A stretch of DNA of 63,231 bases from Clostridium sp. Its GTDB lineage: Bacteria; Bacillota; Clostridia; Clostridiales; Clostridiaceae. A model generated the notes under the pieces. It searched no databases. It saw only the letters and a list, made by a program, of their open reading frames with translations, and had not been told where the DNA came from. Of the stretch, positions 18,037 to 27,709 are shown piece after piece; within the stretch, counting starts at the first letter, position 1, and each line of letters begins with the position of its first letter. The position numbers and the translations under genes were made by a program. The stretch is taken from positions 1 through 63,231 of the forward strand of contig NZ_JAENWM010000012.1 in NCBI RefSeq assembly GCF_016650035.1, given 5' to 3'.

Positions 18037-18420
18037 ATGAAAACATTGAGTGAATTATTTTATAGTAAGGACCATGAATGGGTAAAAGTTGAAGGGAATA
18101 AGGCATACATTGGAATTTCTGATTATGCACAACATTCTTTAGGTGATATTGTTTTTGTTGAACTACCTGAAATAGATGCTGAAATTACAAGTGGGGATGT
18201 TTTTGGGGTAATTGAATCTGTTAAAGCAGCTTCAGACATGTATACTCCAATAAGTGGAAAGGTCTTAGAGATAAATGAGGACCTATTAGATAATCCAGAA
18301 TTAGTAAATGAAGATTGCTATAAAAGTTGGATGCTTCATATAGAAATTACAAATAAAGAACAGCTAAATGAACTTATGAACGAAGAGCAATATAATGAAT
18401 ATTGCAGTAAGGAGGATTAA
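18037..18420 (+). CDS. gcvH: Glycine cleavage system H protein
   Basis: 127 residues. The lipoyl-carrying Lys is K63 in [13 protein letters not shown], with the flanking pattern expected for lipoylation. It shuttles the aminomethyl group between P, T and L proteins. TTAGGAGGAA precedes the ATG, 18 bases after gcvT. The ribosome site of the next gene (AAGGAGG) lies inside its last codons. Confidence 0.96.
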   Translation: MKTLSELFYSKDHEWVKVEGNKAYIGISDYAQHSLGDIVFVELPEIDAEITSGDVFGVIESVKAASDMYTPISGKVLEINEDLLDNPELVNEDCYKSWMLHIEITNKEQLNELMNEEQYNEYCSKED

Positions 18421-18421
18421 T

Positions 18422-19765
18422 ATGTTCCCTTATATACCGAATACTTTAGAAGATGAAAAGGTAATGCTAAAAAGTATAGGTGTGGAGTCTATACAGGATT
18501 TGTTCTCTGACATACCTAGCGGGCTAAAATTAAATAGGGATCTAAATATAAATTCATCCATGTCAGAACTAGAAGTACAAAAACACATAAAATCTATTTG
18601 CAGTAAAAATAAAAGTACAGAGGAGTTAGTTTGCTTTTTAGGAGCTGGAGTTTATGATCATTATATACCTTCTATAATAAAGCATATTGTTTCAAGATCT
18701 GAATTTTATACGTCATATACACCTTATCAACCAGAGATAAGCCAAGGTACCCTTCAGGCTATATTTGAATATCAAACACTAATGTGTGATTTAACAGGGC
18801 TCGATGTTTCCAATGCATCTATGTATGATGGGGCCTCGGCTTGTGCAGAAGCAGCTTTTATGGCTAGTGAAAGTACAAAAAGAAAATCTATAATTGTATC
18901 TAAAACTGTGAATCCAGAAATAAGAAAAGTTCTTGCTACCTACACAAAATCCAAGGGAATAGAATTAATTGAGGTAGACGCGCAGGATGGAGTTACTGAT
19001 GTTAATAAATTAAAACAGCTTGTAGATGGTAAAACTGCAGGAGTTATAGTTCAAAACCCTAATTTCTTTGGAATAATTGAAGATATGAGTTCGGTAGAAA
19101 AGATTGTTCATGATAATAAAGCACTATTAATAATGAGTGTAGATCCTATATCTCTTGCCATATTAAAAACTCCGGGGGAAATTGGGGCAGATATTGTGGT
19201 AGGAGAAGGCCAATCGCTTGGAAATGCAATGAATTTTGGAGGACCGTATTTGGGATTTATGGCAACGACTAAAAAGCTTATGCGTAAAATGCCAGGAAGA
19301 ATTGTAGGACAGACCGTTGACGTAGATGGGAAAAGAGCATTTGTGTTAACACTTCAGGCCAGAGAACAGCATATAAGACGGGAGAAAGCAACTTCAAATA
19401 TATGTTCAAACCAAGGACTAAATGCATTAATTGCTGCAATTTATCTTACAACTATGGGGAAACAGGGATTAAAAGAGGTAGCAAATCAAAGTATGCAAAA
19501 ATCACATTATGCTTTTAATGAAATTAGTAAATTGGATAATTATAAGCCAGTATTCGATAAACCTTTCTTTAAGGAGTTTTTGATTAAGGGGTCGCAAAGT
19601 GCTAATGTAATTAACGATAAATTATTAGAAAATAATATACTTGGCGGTTATGACATAGGGTTAAATTATCCAGAGCATAAAAATACACTATTAATCTGCG
19701 TAACAGAAAAGAGAACAAAATCAGAAATTGATGGACTAGTAACTGTAATGGAGGGGATAAAATGA
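18422..19765 (+). CDS. gcvPA: Glycine dehydrogenase (decarboxylating) subunit 1
   Basis: 447 residues from the ATG at 18422, placed right after AAGGAGG; a nine-codon upstream extension in the same frame lies inside gcvH and is rejected. It starts [16 protein letters not shown], the usual GcvPA N-terminus, and contains [34 protein letters not shown] and [13 protein letters not shown]. It forms the split P protein with GcvPB, decarboxylating glycine on GcvH. Confidence 0.95.
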   Translation: MFPYIPNTLEDEKVMLKSIGVESIQDLFSDIPSGLKLNRDLNINSSMSELEVQKHIKSICSKNKSTEELVCFLGAGVYDHYIPSIIKHIVSRSEFYTSYTPYQPEISQGTLQAIFEYQTLMCDLTGLDVSNASMYDGASACAEAAFMASESTKRKSIIVSKTVNPEIRKVLATYTKSKGIELIEVDAQDGVTDVNKLKQLVDGKTAGVIVQNPNFFGIIEDMSSVEKIVHDNKALLIMSVDPISLAILKTPGEIGADIVVGEGQSLGNAMNFGGPYLGFMATTKKLMRKMPGRIVGQTVDVDGKRAFVLTLQAREQHIRREKATSNICSNQGLNALIAAIYLTTMGKQGLKEVANQSMQKSHYAFNEISKLDNYKPVFDKPFFKEFLIKGSQSANVINDKLLENNILGGYDIGLNYPEHKNTLLICVTEKRTKSEIDGLVTVMEGIK

Positions 19766-21228
19766 GTGAATATAATAAATTAATATTTGAAATTTCAAAA
19801 GAAGGAAGACAGGGCTATAAATTGCCTATTTGTGATGTAGAGAGTATGGATATTAGTGAAATGATACCTGAAAATCTCTTAAGTAAAAATGAATTATCCC
19901 TTCCAGAAGTAAGTGAAGTAGATGTTATAAGGCATTTTACGCTATTGTCTAATAAAAATTATGGAGTAGATACAGGATTTTATCCACTAGGTTCTTGTAC
20001 CATGAAGTACAATCCTAAAATAAACGAAGATATAGCTAATATTCCGCAATTTACTGGAACTCATCCGTATCAAAACGAGAAAACTATACAAGGATCCTTA
20101 CAGTTAATGTATGAACTTGGTGAAAAATTAGCTGAAATAAGCGGCATGGATCAGGTTTCGCTTCAACCTGCAGCAGGTGCACATGGAGAGCTTACTGGAC
20201 TTATGATTATAAAGGCTTTCCATGAAAATAGGGGAGATTTTAAGAGGAAAAAAATTATAGTTCCAGATTCAGCTCATGGAACTAACCCAGCTAGTGCAAG
20301 TGTAGCAGGGTTTGATATTGTAGAAATTAAATCCAATGAAAAAGGTAGCGTTGACTTAGATAGCTTAAAATCTGTATTGAATGATGAAATAGCAGGACTA
20401 ATGCTAACAAATCCAAATACATTAGGGCTCTTTGATGAGAATATTAAAGAAATATCAGATTTAGTGCATGAAGCTGGTGGACTTGTGTATTATGATGGTG
20501 CTAATCTAAATGCTATTATGGGCATAGCAAGGCCAGGGGATATGGGCTTTGATGTTGTTCACATGAACCTTCATAAAACATTTTCTACCCCACATGGTGG
20601 TGGTGGGCCAGGAAGTGGACCAGTAGGAGTAAAAAAAGAGCTTATACCGTATTTGCCTGTTCCGATAATAGAAAAAAATGAAGATAAGTTTATTATGAGT
20701 TATGATAAACCATTATCTATTGGAAAGGTAAAGAGTTTTTATGGGAATTTCGGAGTACTTGTTAGGGCATATACTTATATACTTTCTATGGGTGCTGATG
20801 GATTAAAGAAAGCAAGTGAAATGGCAGTGCTCAATGCAAATTATATGAAAAGCAGACTAAAGGACTATTATTATTTGCCAATTACAAAAGTTTGCAAGCA
20901 TGAATTTGTTTTAGGTGGTTTAGAGGAGGGTGTAAGTGAAGTAACTACATTGGATGTTGCCAAGAGACTTTTAGATTATGGATATCATCCACCTACTATA
21001 TATTTTCCTACAATTATTGATAATGCAATTATGATAGAACCTACAGAAACTGAAAGCCTTGAAACTATGGATGCTTTTATTGAAGCTATGATAAATATTT
21101 CAAAGGAAGCGAAGGAAAATCCACAGTTACTTAAGAGTGCCCCATATAATACTGTTGTTAGAAGACTTGATGAAGTTCGTGCGGCTAGAAATCCAGTTTT
21201 AAAATATACTAAAATAACTGAAGATTAA
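19762..21228 (+). CDS. gcvPB: Glycine dehydrogenase (decarboxylating) subunit 2
   Basis: 488 residues, the PLP-carrying half of split P protein. The PLP Lys is K272 in [16 protein letters not shown]. Other signatures are [25 protein letters not shown] and [11 protein letters not shown]. It overlaps gcvPA by four bases (ATGA), which implies coupled translation and equal stoichiometry. Confidence 0.96.
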   Translation: MSEYNKLIFEISKEGRQGYKLPICDVESMDISEMIPENLLSKNELSLPEVSEVDVIRHFTLLSNKNYGVDTGFYPLGSCTMKYNPKINEDIANIPQFTGTHPYQNEKTIQGSLQLMYELGEKLAEISGMDQVSLQPAAGAHGELTGLMIIKAFHENRGDFKRKKIIVPDSAHGTNPASASVAGFDIVEIKSNEKGSVDLDSLKSVLNDEIAGLMLTNPNTLGLFDENIKEISDLVHEAGGLVYYDGANLNAIMGIARPGDMGFDVVHMNLHKTFSTPHGGGGPGSGPVGVKKELIPYLPVPIIEKNEDKFIMSYDKPLSIGKVKSFYGNFGVLVRAYTYILSMGADGLKKASEMAVLNANYMKSRLKDYYYLPITKVCKHEFVLGGLEEGVSEVTTLDVAKRLLDYGYHPPTIYFPTIIDNAIMIEPTETESLETMDAFIEAMINISKEAKENPQLLKSAPYNTVVRRLDEVRAARNPVLKYTKITED

Positions 21229-21324
21229 CTAATTAGCGACACTTTAAATTAAAGTATTATTAATAAGTTAAACTATAAAATAGTATGTATAAATTATGAA
21301 AACAAACTTACAGGAGGGGCAGTG

Positions 21325-22725
21325 ATGGATAAAGATATAGTTATAATTGGCGGAGGTCCTGGGGGTTATGTTGCTGCAATTCGCGCAGCTCAGTTAGGTG
21401 CGAAGGTTTGCATAATAGAAAAAGCTGAATTTGGTGGCACATGTTTAAATAGAGGATGCATTCCCACAAAAGCGCTATATAGAAATGCTGAAATTTTAAA
21501 TACTTTAAAAAATATTAGTGAATTTGGAATAGTGGTGGATGATTATAGTATTAATGTAGAGCAAATTCAAAATAGAAAAGATAGCGTAGTTAACAAGCTC
21601 GTGAGTGGGGTAGAACAACTATTAAAAGCTAACAATGTTGAAGTGATTTTAGGGGTAGCATACTTTAAAAATAAGAATACAGTTTCTATTGCACTTAAAA
21701 GTGGAGAATTAAGAGAAATAACATCTGAAAATATAATTATAGCAACTGGGTCCACTCCATCAATGCCTAGCATACCGGGCATGAATCTACCAGGAGTCTT
21801 TACAAGCGAAAGCATACTTGAATTTAAAGAGGTACCTAATAAATTAGCCATTATAGGTGGTGGCGTTATAGGTATGGAGTTTGCAGGTATATTTAATGCG
21901 TTAGGATCTAAGATAACTGTTGTAGAATTTTTACCAAGTATTCTTGCACAAGTAGATACTGATTTAACAAAGAGACTTAGTGTTTCACTTAAAAGAAAAG
22001 GTATAGATATTAATATCAGTACAAAGGTAATTAGTATTGAAAAATCTAATGAAGAGCTAATTGTAACTGCGCAGGGGAAAAAGGGAGAAGTTGTGTTTAC
22101 GGCAGACAATGTACTTATATCTGTTGGTAGAACACCTATGACAGAAGGCCTTAATATAGAGGATTTGGGGATGAATGTTAATAGAAAAGCTATTGTTGTA
22201 GATGAAAATTATGAAACTAATATTCCAGGTATTTATGCTATTGGCGATGTGAATGGAATAAGTATGCTTGCTCATGCAGCTACGCATCAAGGCAAAAAAG
22301 CGGTGGAGAGAATTATGGGTTACGCCTCTAGCCATTCTCGTGAAGTAATACCAAGTTGCATTTTTGTGTTTCCAGAGATAGCTTGCGTAGGTATAACGGA
22401 AAATGAAGCAAAAGAAAAGGAAATAGAATATAAAACTAGTAAGTTTTTATTTGGTGCTAATGGTAAGGCATTAGCACTAGGTGAGGGAGAAGGATTAGTA
22501 AAGGTTATAGCATCTATGGATAATCATATTCTTGGGGTTCATATAATGGGACCACATGCATCAGATTTAATTCATGAAGGTGCCATGGCTATAAATAATA
22601 ACATGAAAGTGGAGAACATCACTAGCATGATACATGCACATCCAACACTATCTGAAGCTTTTGAAGAAGCAGTGCTTGGGTTAACCGGTGAAGCTATTCA
22701 TGCGGTACCTACTAAAAAGAAATAA
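21325..22725 (+). CDS. lpdA: Dihydrolipoyl dehydrogenase (L protein)
   Basis: 466 residues from the ATG at 21325, behind AGGAGGGG; a GTG at 21322 is also in frame. It reoxidises dihydrolipoyl-GcvH with NAD. Seen are the FAD fold GGGPGGYVAAIRAAQLG, the redox disulfide GGTCLNRGCIPTKAL, the NAD fold GGGVIGMEFAGIF, the second FAD motif YAIGDVNG and the C-terminal base His in HAHPTLSEAFEEA. It has no N-terminal lipoyl domain. Last gene of the gcv operon, with a 96-base gap before it. Confidence 0.93.
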   Translation: MDKDIVIIGGGPGGYVAAIRAAQLGAKVCIIEKAEFGGTCLNRGCIPTKALYRNAEILNTLKNISEFGIVVDDYSINVEQIQNRKDSVVNKLVSGVEQLLKANNVEVILGVAYFKNKNTVSIALKSGELREITSENIIIATGSTPSMPSIPGMNLPGVFTSESILEFKEVPNKLAIIGGGVIGMEFAGIFNALGSKITVVEFLPSILAQVDTDLTKRLSVSLKRKGIDINISTKVISIEKSNEELIVTAQGKKGEVVFTADNVLISVGRTPMTEGLNIEDLGMNVNRKAIVVDENYETNIPGIYAIGDVNGISMLAHAATHQGKKAVERIMGYASSHSREVIPSCIFVFPEIACVGITENEAKEKEIEYKTSKFLFGANGKALALGEGEGLVKVIASMDNHILGVHIMGPHASDLIHEGAMAINNNMKVENITSMIHAHPTLSEAFEEAVLGLTGEAIHAVPTKKK

Positions 22726-22728
22726 AAG

Positions 22729-22764
22729 AAGATTAGCAGTTTATTTTAACTGCTAATCTTTTTT
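22729..22764 (+). terminator. Terminator of the gcv operon
   Basis: GATTAGCAGTT pairs with AACTGCTAATC, then TTTTTT. Confidence 0.9.
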
Positions 22765-22766
22765 AA

Positions 22767-22803
22767 ATAAGAAGGTAAGAAGGTAAATAAGAAGGTAAAT
22801 AAG
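22767..22803 (+). repeat. Short imperfect tandem repeat
   Basis: Three imperfect copies of AAGAAGGTAAAT run directly into the first REP-like motif. They look like replication-slippage products and hold no gene. Confidence 0.6.
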
Positions 22804-22821
22804 CGGGGACGGTTAACAATT
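22804..22821 (+). repeat. REP-like motif, copy 1
   Basis: GGGGACGGTTAACAATTA, the same unit as at 23678, 24889 and 24941. It lies 6 bases before a TATAAT that probably drives surE. The GGGGACGGTT core is found widely beside REP-associated tyrosine transposase genes in Firmicutes. Confidence 0.75.
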
Positions 22822-22859
22822 AATGGTATAATGATAATGAATGGTAGGGAGGAATGAAA

Positions 22860-23612
22860 ATGAGATTATTACTTACAAACGACGATGGGATAAATGCAAA
22901 AGGCATCTACGCACTAGCAAAAGAACTTCAAAAATATCATGAAGTAATAATTGTAGCACCAGATAATGAAAGAAGTGCCTGTGGGCATTCTATAACTCTT
23001 TCAAGGCCACTTATTGTTAGAGAAGTTTTGCTGGAGGGGTTAAAATCAAAAGCATTTAGTGTAGATGGCACACCAGCTGATTGTGTTAAAATAGCAATAA
23101 ATGAACTTATTGATGGCGAAATAGATATGGTAGTATCGGGAATTAATAAAGGTTTAAATTTAGGTACAGATGTTTTATATTCTGGTACAGTTTCTGCAGC
23201 TATTGAAGCGGCTATTTATAAAATACCCTCTATGGCGGTTTCTGTGGCTGTTAAGGAAAATATTGAAAATTATGAAATGGCAGCAAAATATGCTGGAGAA
23301 ATATTGCTTAAAGCTAAAGAAAATAACATTAAGAATGATATAGTATTAAACGTAAATATTCCATTACTAAAGGGAAATGAAATAAAAGGAATTAAAGTAT
23401 GTAAGATTGGAAGTAGATTATATAACAACCGTTATATAAAAACTATTTTAGAAAATAATGAAACTCAGTATCAGATTAAGGGTGAATTAAAAGATATCCA
23501 TGATGAATACTCAGATACATTATATTTTAAAGAAGGGTATGTTACTGTGACGCCACTTCATTATGATCTAACTAATTTTAAAATATTAAAGGATGTTAGT
23601 GAATGGTTTTAA
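22860..23612 (+). CDS. surE: 5'-nucleotidase SurE
   Basis: 250 residues from the ATG at 22860, nine bases after GGGAGGA; an ATG at 22854 is in frame but too close. It hydrolyses nucleoside 5'-monophosphates with a divalent metal. The N-terminal LLLTNDDGINAKGI holds the metal-binding Asp pair, followed by APDNERSACGHSITLS, DGTPADCVK and SGINKGLNLGTDVLYSGTV. It is a single gene sitting between two plus-oriented REP-like motifs. Confidence 0.94.
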   Translation: MRLLLTNDDGINAKGIYALAKELQKYHEVIIVAPDNERSACGHSITLSRPLIVREVLLEGLKSKAFSVDGTPADCVKIAINELIDGEIDMVVSGINKGLNLGTDVLYSGTVSAAIEAAIYKIPSMAVSVAVKENIENYEMAAKYAGEILLKAKENNIKNDIVLNVNIPLLKGNEIKGIKVCKIGSRLYNNRYIKTILENNETQYQIKGELKDIHDEYSDTLYFKEGYVTVTPLHYDLTNFKILKDVSEWF

Positions 23613-23630
23613 TTTAACAAGTGAACCTTA

Positions 23631-23660
23631 GACTGCTGATAAGTTATCGGCGGTCTTTTA
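23631..23660 (+). terminator. Terminator of surE
   Basis: GACTGCTGATAA pairs with TTATCGGCGGTC (two G-U pairs), then a T-rich run. Confidence 0.8.
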
Positions 23661-23677
23661 TTTTATTTTAAAACAAT

Positions 23678-23700
23678 GGGGGACGGTTAACAACTAATTA
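23678..23700 (+). repeat. REP-like motif, copy 2
   Basis: GGGGGACGGTTAACAACTAA, in the same orientation as copy 1, just downstream of surE and about 190 bases before the end of the transposase gene. The gap 23701-23888 is AT-rich and shows nothing else. Confidence 0.75.
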
Positions 23701-23888
23701 GAAGAAAATATAAGATATTTTATAACAACTTGTACATCTTTTTTAATGATTACATTTAATTGGCATTAATTTAATTGTTTTAATGTTAAACATTACCAAA
23801 ATGTTATATTTATGTGTGCTTGTACATTTATATTAAACACAAATTAATTATTAATCCTAACCTTAAAATTTAAATATCTAAATTATTA

Positions 23889-24752
23889 TTAGGCATAAAT
23901 ACTAATAAAATCTATAAAAATGTTCTCGTATTTTTCTTCTGACTCGATTAAATCTATACCAATAGTACATAATTTTGATACTCTAGCCTGTGTAATATTT
24001 CCAAGTGAACTGCAAATATCCCTAGAATTTAAATTGCATAGACTCCTCATTAGAACAACGGTTAATGCTTTCGCTTTTAGAATCTTTCTACTGTATTTTA
24101 TATGGAAATAAACTTTTGATACATTCATTTTTGCCGCTATGAATTTTATGATATCTTCAGACTTAAAGTTTCTTACAAGTATTTTTCTTTCACTATTATA
24201 TTCCGTTTTTTCACCAATGAATTCAATTTCTTCCCTGATTGTTTCTTCATTGCAGTTAAAAATAAGGTTAGAGTAATTTTTTATTGAATTTTCAAGCCCA
24301 ATTCCAAAAAAACTCATGATAAATCCGTAATCAACTATGTTAAAATGATCTCTTCTTTTTCCTATATATATTGCTAAACTGGAAAATGCATATTTTTCAG
24401 GACAATCTTTGTATTCCTTTATATCAGTAGGATTATTATGTATATATAATGATAAAGTCTTTAAATACCTTTTATTTTTAACTACTAAGCTCTTAAATCT
24501 ATCCTTAAAAAGATGACCGTTTCTTTCATGTTTTTTATTGAAATACATTGCATAGGAAAAATTTATTCCGTGCATTACCTTTGAAATATCTGATCCATTG
24601 GCATCAATTATTAAATGTGAATGGTTATCCATAAGACAGTACCCGTAAAGCTTGAAGTTATAAAGAAGTTTATATTTTTTTATAAGGGATAAATATTTTT
24701 CCTTATCCTCAGAATCTTTGAATAAATCAACCTCGCTGATGCTTTTGCACAT
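23889..24752 (-). CDS. REP-associated tyrosine transposase (Y1/HUH family)
   Basis: 287 residues from the first ATG. The HUH site is in MDNHSHLIID, and SYAMYFNKKHERNGHLFKDRF with YIHNNPTDIKEY is typical of the Y1_Tnp RAYT group; the catalytic Tyr is probably among the Tyr residues of LKTLSLYIHNNP. The C-terminal part has a DnaA-like helix-turn-helix (LCNLNSRDICSSLGN). Family members usually start about 16 residues earlier; the frame stays open upstream to 24800, encoding ISRTFRIKSGESIYHI, with GAGGTG correctly placed before an ATC codon. So the original start may be ATC or a mutated ATG. REP-like motifs flank it. Confidence 0.88.
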   Translation of the reverse strand: MCKSISEVDLFKDSEDKEKYLSLIKKYKLLYNFKLYGYCLMDNHSHLIIDANGSDISKVMHGINFSYAMYFNKKHERNGHLFKDRFKSLVVKNKRYLKTLSLYIHNNPTDIKEYKDCPEKYAFSSLAIYIGKRRDHFNIVDYGFIMSFFGIGLENSIKNYSNLIFNCNEETIREEIEFIGEKTEYNSERKILVRNFKSEDIIKFIAAKMNVSKVYFHIKYSRKILKAKALTVVLMRSLCNLNSRDICSSLGNITQARVSKLCTIGIDLIESEEKYENIFIDFISIYA

Positions 24753-24870
24753 AATATGATATATAGATTCTCCACTTTTTATTCTAAACGTTCTTGAGAT
24801 AAAACAACACCTCTTCTCATAAATTTTTATCTAAATTATTGCCTAACTAGTGGAATAATAATCAATTTTA

Positions 24871-24964
24871 GAAGAGAATAGTTTAAATAATTGTTAACCG
24901 TCCCCAATGTTTCAGAAGAGAAGAAGAGAATAGTTTAAATAATTGTTAACCGTCCCTAATGTTT
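24871..24964 (-). repeat. Duplicated 42-bp unit carrying REP-like copies 3 and 4
   Basis: Units at 24871-24912 and 24923-24964 (period 52) differ at one position. Each contains AATTGTTAACCGTCCC, that is the REP motif in minus orientation (24889-24905 and 24941-24957). With copies 1 and 2 in plus orientation, the transposase is flanked by inverted motifs, as in bacterial interspersed mosaic elements. Confidence 0.78.
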
Positions 24965-24979
24965 TCGCAATTGTTTTCA

Positions 24980-25008
24980 TTGACAATTTTTGAAGTGTGG
25001 CATATAAT
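24980..25008 (+). promoter_or_regulatory. Promoter of cadC-cadA
   Basis: TTGACA, a 17-base spacer and TATAAT, an essentially consensus sigma-A promoter. Confidence 0.85.
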
Positions 25009-25012
25009 GAAA

Positions 25013-25034
25013 CATATGAACAACAATTCATATG
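25013..25034. promoter_or_regulatory. Operator for the ArsR/SmtB-family repressor
   Basis: CATATGAA-caacaa-TTCATATG, a perfect 8-bp inverted repeat at the predicted transcription start. Size and position match CadC/SmtB operators, so CadC would block transcription until it binds metal. Confidence 0.75.
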
Positions 25035-25057
25035 TTCATATAAGAGGAGGTAATTAA

Positions 25058-25420
25058 ATGGGAAAAGATATAGAGATTTGCACTTGTTCTACTATACATG
25101 AAGATGTGGTGGAAAAAGTAAAAAAATTAATTCCACAAGAAGAAACATTATACGATTTAGCGGAGCTTTTTAAAGTTTTTGGAGATAGTACAAGAATTAA
25201 AATTCTTTGTGTGTTATTCGAAAGTGAAATGTGTGTCTGTGATATAGCAGCTCTTCTTAATATGACTCAATCAGCTATTTCACATCAACTGCGTGTCCTT
25301 AAAAATGCCAGACTTGTGAAATATAGAAAAGAAGGTAAGGTTGTTTACTACTCCTTGGACGATAAACACGTTAAACAAATTTTTGATCAAGGACTTATAC
25401 ACATAAAGGAAAGTAGATAA
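25058..25420 (+). CDS. cadC: ArsR/SmtB-family metal-sensing repressor, CadC-like
   Basis: 120 residues. Winged-helix core: VFGDSTRIKILCVLFESEMCVCDIAALL, then the recognition helix MTQSAISHQLRVL. Candidate metal ligands are the N-terminal Cys pair (EICTCSTIH) and the Cys pair of EMCVCDI, as in CadC sensors for Cd, Pb or Zn. GAGGAGG precedes the ATG. It is transcribed with the efflux ATPase 67 bases downstream and probably represses both. Confidence 0.9.
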   Translation: MGKDIEICTCSTIHEDVVEKVKKLIPQEETLYDLAELFKVFGDSTRIKILCVLFESEMCVCDIAALLNMTQSAISHQLRVLKNARLVKYRKEGKVVYYSLDDKHVKQIFDQGLIHIKESR

Positions 25421-25487
25421 TATTCTATTATATAAAGGGAAAATCATAAGCTTAAAACACATAAAAATATCAAAGCGGGGTGAAAAA

Positions 25488-27635
25488 ATGGATACTAAAA
25501 TAAAAACAGAATTCATTTTAAAGGGTTTAGGTTGTGCAAATTGTGCCAATAAAATTGAAGCTCAATGTAAAAAAATAGATGGAGTATTAGATGCAAATGT
25601 TAATTTTATTAATAAAAGTTTAGTAATAAAATTGGATGACCAAGAAAATATATTAAGTATTATAGATGAAATAAAAGGGATTGTTAAGAGGTTAGAACCC
25701 AATGTTGTGGTTATAGAAAACAATGCAAATAGATCTAAACATGATGGAAATAGCAATAACAATAACCATGAAGAAGAAAAAGAAGAAGATAATAATAAAA
25801 ATAAAATTATTCGTTTTTCTATAGGGGTAGTATTCTTTATCATAGCAATTATATTTAAATTAGATTACTTAGTGGAATTTGCTTTATTCTTCATAAGTTA
25901 TTTGTTAATAGGAGGTCCAGTCCTTTTAGTAGCAGGAAAAAATATATTAAGAGGGCGAGTGTTTGATGAAAATTTCTTAATGGCACTAGCCACAGTAGGT
26001 GCATTTTCTATTGGTCAATTTGCAGAAGGTGTTGGGGTTATGCTTTTTTATCAAGTAGGAGAATTTTTTCAAGATGTAGCTGTAAACAAATCAAGAAAAT
26101 CTATAACTGCACTTATGGATATAAGACCAGATTATGCAAATAAGAAAGTAAATGGTGAAATTATAAAAGTAGATCCAGAAGAAGTACTAATTGGAGATGT
26201 TATTATAGTAAAGCCAGGAGAAAAAGTACCTCTAGATGGAACAGTTATAGAAGGCAAGTCCCTATTAGATACTGCAGCATTAACTGGTGAATCCGTTCCA
26301 AGAGGAGTTAAAACTGGAGATGAAATTTTAGCAGGTTGTATAAATAAAAATGGATTATTAACTATTGAGGTGAATAAGGAATTTGGACAATCAAGTTTGG
26401 CGAAAATTCTGGATTTAGTCCAAAATGCAAGTAATAAAAAGGCCCCAACTGAAAACTTTATAACTAAGTTTGCAAGATATTACACGCCTATTGTGGTTAT
26501 AAGTGCAACTGCTGTTGCAATAATTCCACCCCTTTTAATACCAGAAGCTACATTTTCACAGTGGATATACAGAGCATTGGTATTTTTAGTAGTATCTTGT
26601 CCTTGTGCACTAGTAATATCTATTCCACTTGGATTTTTTGGAGGAATAGGTGGTGCTTCTAAAAGTGGGATTTTAGTTAAAGGTGGAAATTACTTGGAAG
26701 CATTAAATAGTGTTGAAGTGGTAGTTTTTGATAAGACAGGAACACTAACTAAAGGGGTATTCAAGGTTACAGAAATGCATACAGAGAATGAAATAAGTAG
26801 TGAAGAGCTACTAGAGTATGCTGCTTTTACAGAAAGTTATTCAAACCATCCTATTGCAACATCTATATTAAAAGCTTATGGTAAAGATATAAGAAAAGAA
26901 GAGATTAGCGATTTTTACGAAATAGCTGGGAAAGGTATTAAAGCTAAAGTGAAAGGTAAATATGTATTAGCAGGTAATTCAAAACTGATGGATAGTGAGA
27001 ATATCACCTATAATAAAGCTGTTAGCGAAGGAACTGTAATATATGTAGCTATAGACAAGAAATATGCAGGAACTATTATAATTTCTGATGAGATAAAAGA
27101 AGACTCAAAAAAAGCTATAAGTAATTTAAAGGCAATGGGAGTTAAAAAAATAGTTATGCTAACTGGTGATAATAAAGATATAGCTCTCAGTATTGGAAGG
27201 AGTTTAGGGGTAGATGAAGTTTACTCAGAACTCCTTCCACATGAGAAGGTTGAAAAGTTAGAGAGATTAGACAAACAAAAATCATCTAAAGGCAAGATAG
27301 TATTTGTAGGGGATGGAATTAATGATGCACCTGTTCTTGCAAGAGCAGACATAGGAATAGCAATGGGCGGAGTTGGTTCTGATGCTGCAATAGAAGCTGC
27401 GGATATAGTAATAATGACTGATGAACCTTCAAAAATAGCAGAAGCTATTAAAATTGCTAAAAAAACTAAAAAAATTGTTATGCAAAACATTGTATTTGCT
27501 TTAAGTGTAAAATTAGTGATTTTGGTATTAGCGGTTTTAGGAATCTCAACTATGTGGGAAGCTGTTTTTGGTGATGTTGGAGTTGCGTTAATTGCAGTAT
27601 TAAATTCTATGAGGGCTATGAAGCTTGAAACCTAA
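25488..27635 (+). CDS. cadA: Cd/Zn/Pb-exporting P1B-type ATPase
   Basis: 715 residues. The N-terminal heavy-metal domain has GLGCANCANKIE, followed by an Asn/Glu/His-rich linker (about residues 82-105) that may add metal binding. Then come transmembrane helices, the actuator TALTGESVP, the ion-selectivity SCPCALVIS, the phosphorylation site DKTGTLTKG, SNHPIATSI and the hinge GDGINDAPVLA. The CPC motif with CadC context indicates export of Zn, Cd or Pb rather than copper. A GGGG ribosome site precedes the ATG. Confidence 0.92.
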   Translation: MDTKIKTEFILKGLGCANCANKIEAQCKKIDGVLDANVNFINKSLVIKLDDQENILSIIDEIKGIVKRLEPNVVVIENNANRSKHDGNSNNNNHEEEKEEDNNKNKIIRFSIGVVFFIIAIIFKLDYLVEFALFFISYLLIGGPVLLVAGKNILRGRVFDENFLMALATVGAFSIGQFAEGVGVMLFYQVGEFFQDVAVNKSRKSITALMDIRPDYANKKVNGEIIKVDPEEVLIGDVIIVKPGEKVPLDGTVIEGKSLLDTAALTGESVPRGVKTGDEILAGCINKNGLLTIEVNKEFGQSSLAKILDLVQNASNKKAPTENFITKFARYYTPIVVISATAVAIIPPLLIPEATFSQWIYRALVFLVVSCPCALVISIPLGFFGGIGGASKSGILVKGGNYLEALNSVEVVVFDKTGTLTKGVFKVTEMHTENEISSEELLEYAAFTESYSNHPIATSILKAYGKDIRKEEISDFYEIAGKGIKAKVKGKYVLAGNSKLMDSENITYNKAVSEGTVIYVAIDKKYAGTIIISDEIKEDSKKAISNLKAMGVKKIVMLTGDNKDIALSIGRSLGVDEVYSELLPHEKVEKLERLDKQKSSKGKIVFVGDGINDAPVLARADIGIAMGGVGSDAAIEAADIVIMTDEPSKIAEAIKIAKKTKKIVMQNIVFALSVKLVILVLAVLGISTMWEAVFGDVGVALIAVLNSMRAMKLET

Positions 27636-27637
27636 AA

Positions 27638-27681
27638 ATAAACCACCTAAACTAACTAATAGCTAGTTTAGGTGGTTTATT
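27638..27681. terminator. Terminator of cadC-cadA
   Basis: AATAAACCACCTAAACTA pairs with TAGTTTAGGTGGTTTATT. Its symmetry lets it end the converging CBS gene as well. Confidence 0.9.
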
Positions 27682-27709
27682 ATAAATTAATTGGTTTAAC
27701 GTTACTTGA

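Noticed and set aside
18395-18421. Nine-codon N-terminal extension of gcvPA
   Set aside because: It starts inside gcvH and lacks a ribosome site, whereas the ATG at 18422 has AAGGAGG at ideal spacing.
21567-22109. 180-codon minus-strand open frame
   Set aside because: Antisense to lpdA; Ser/Leu-rich translation without signals.
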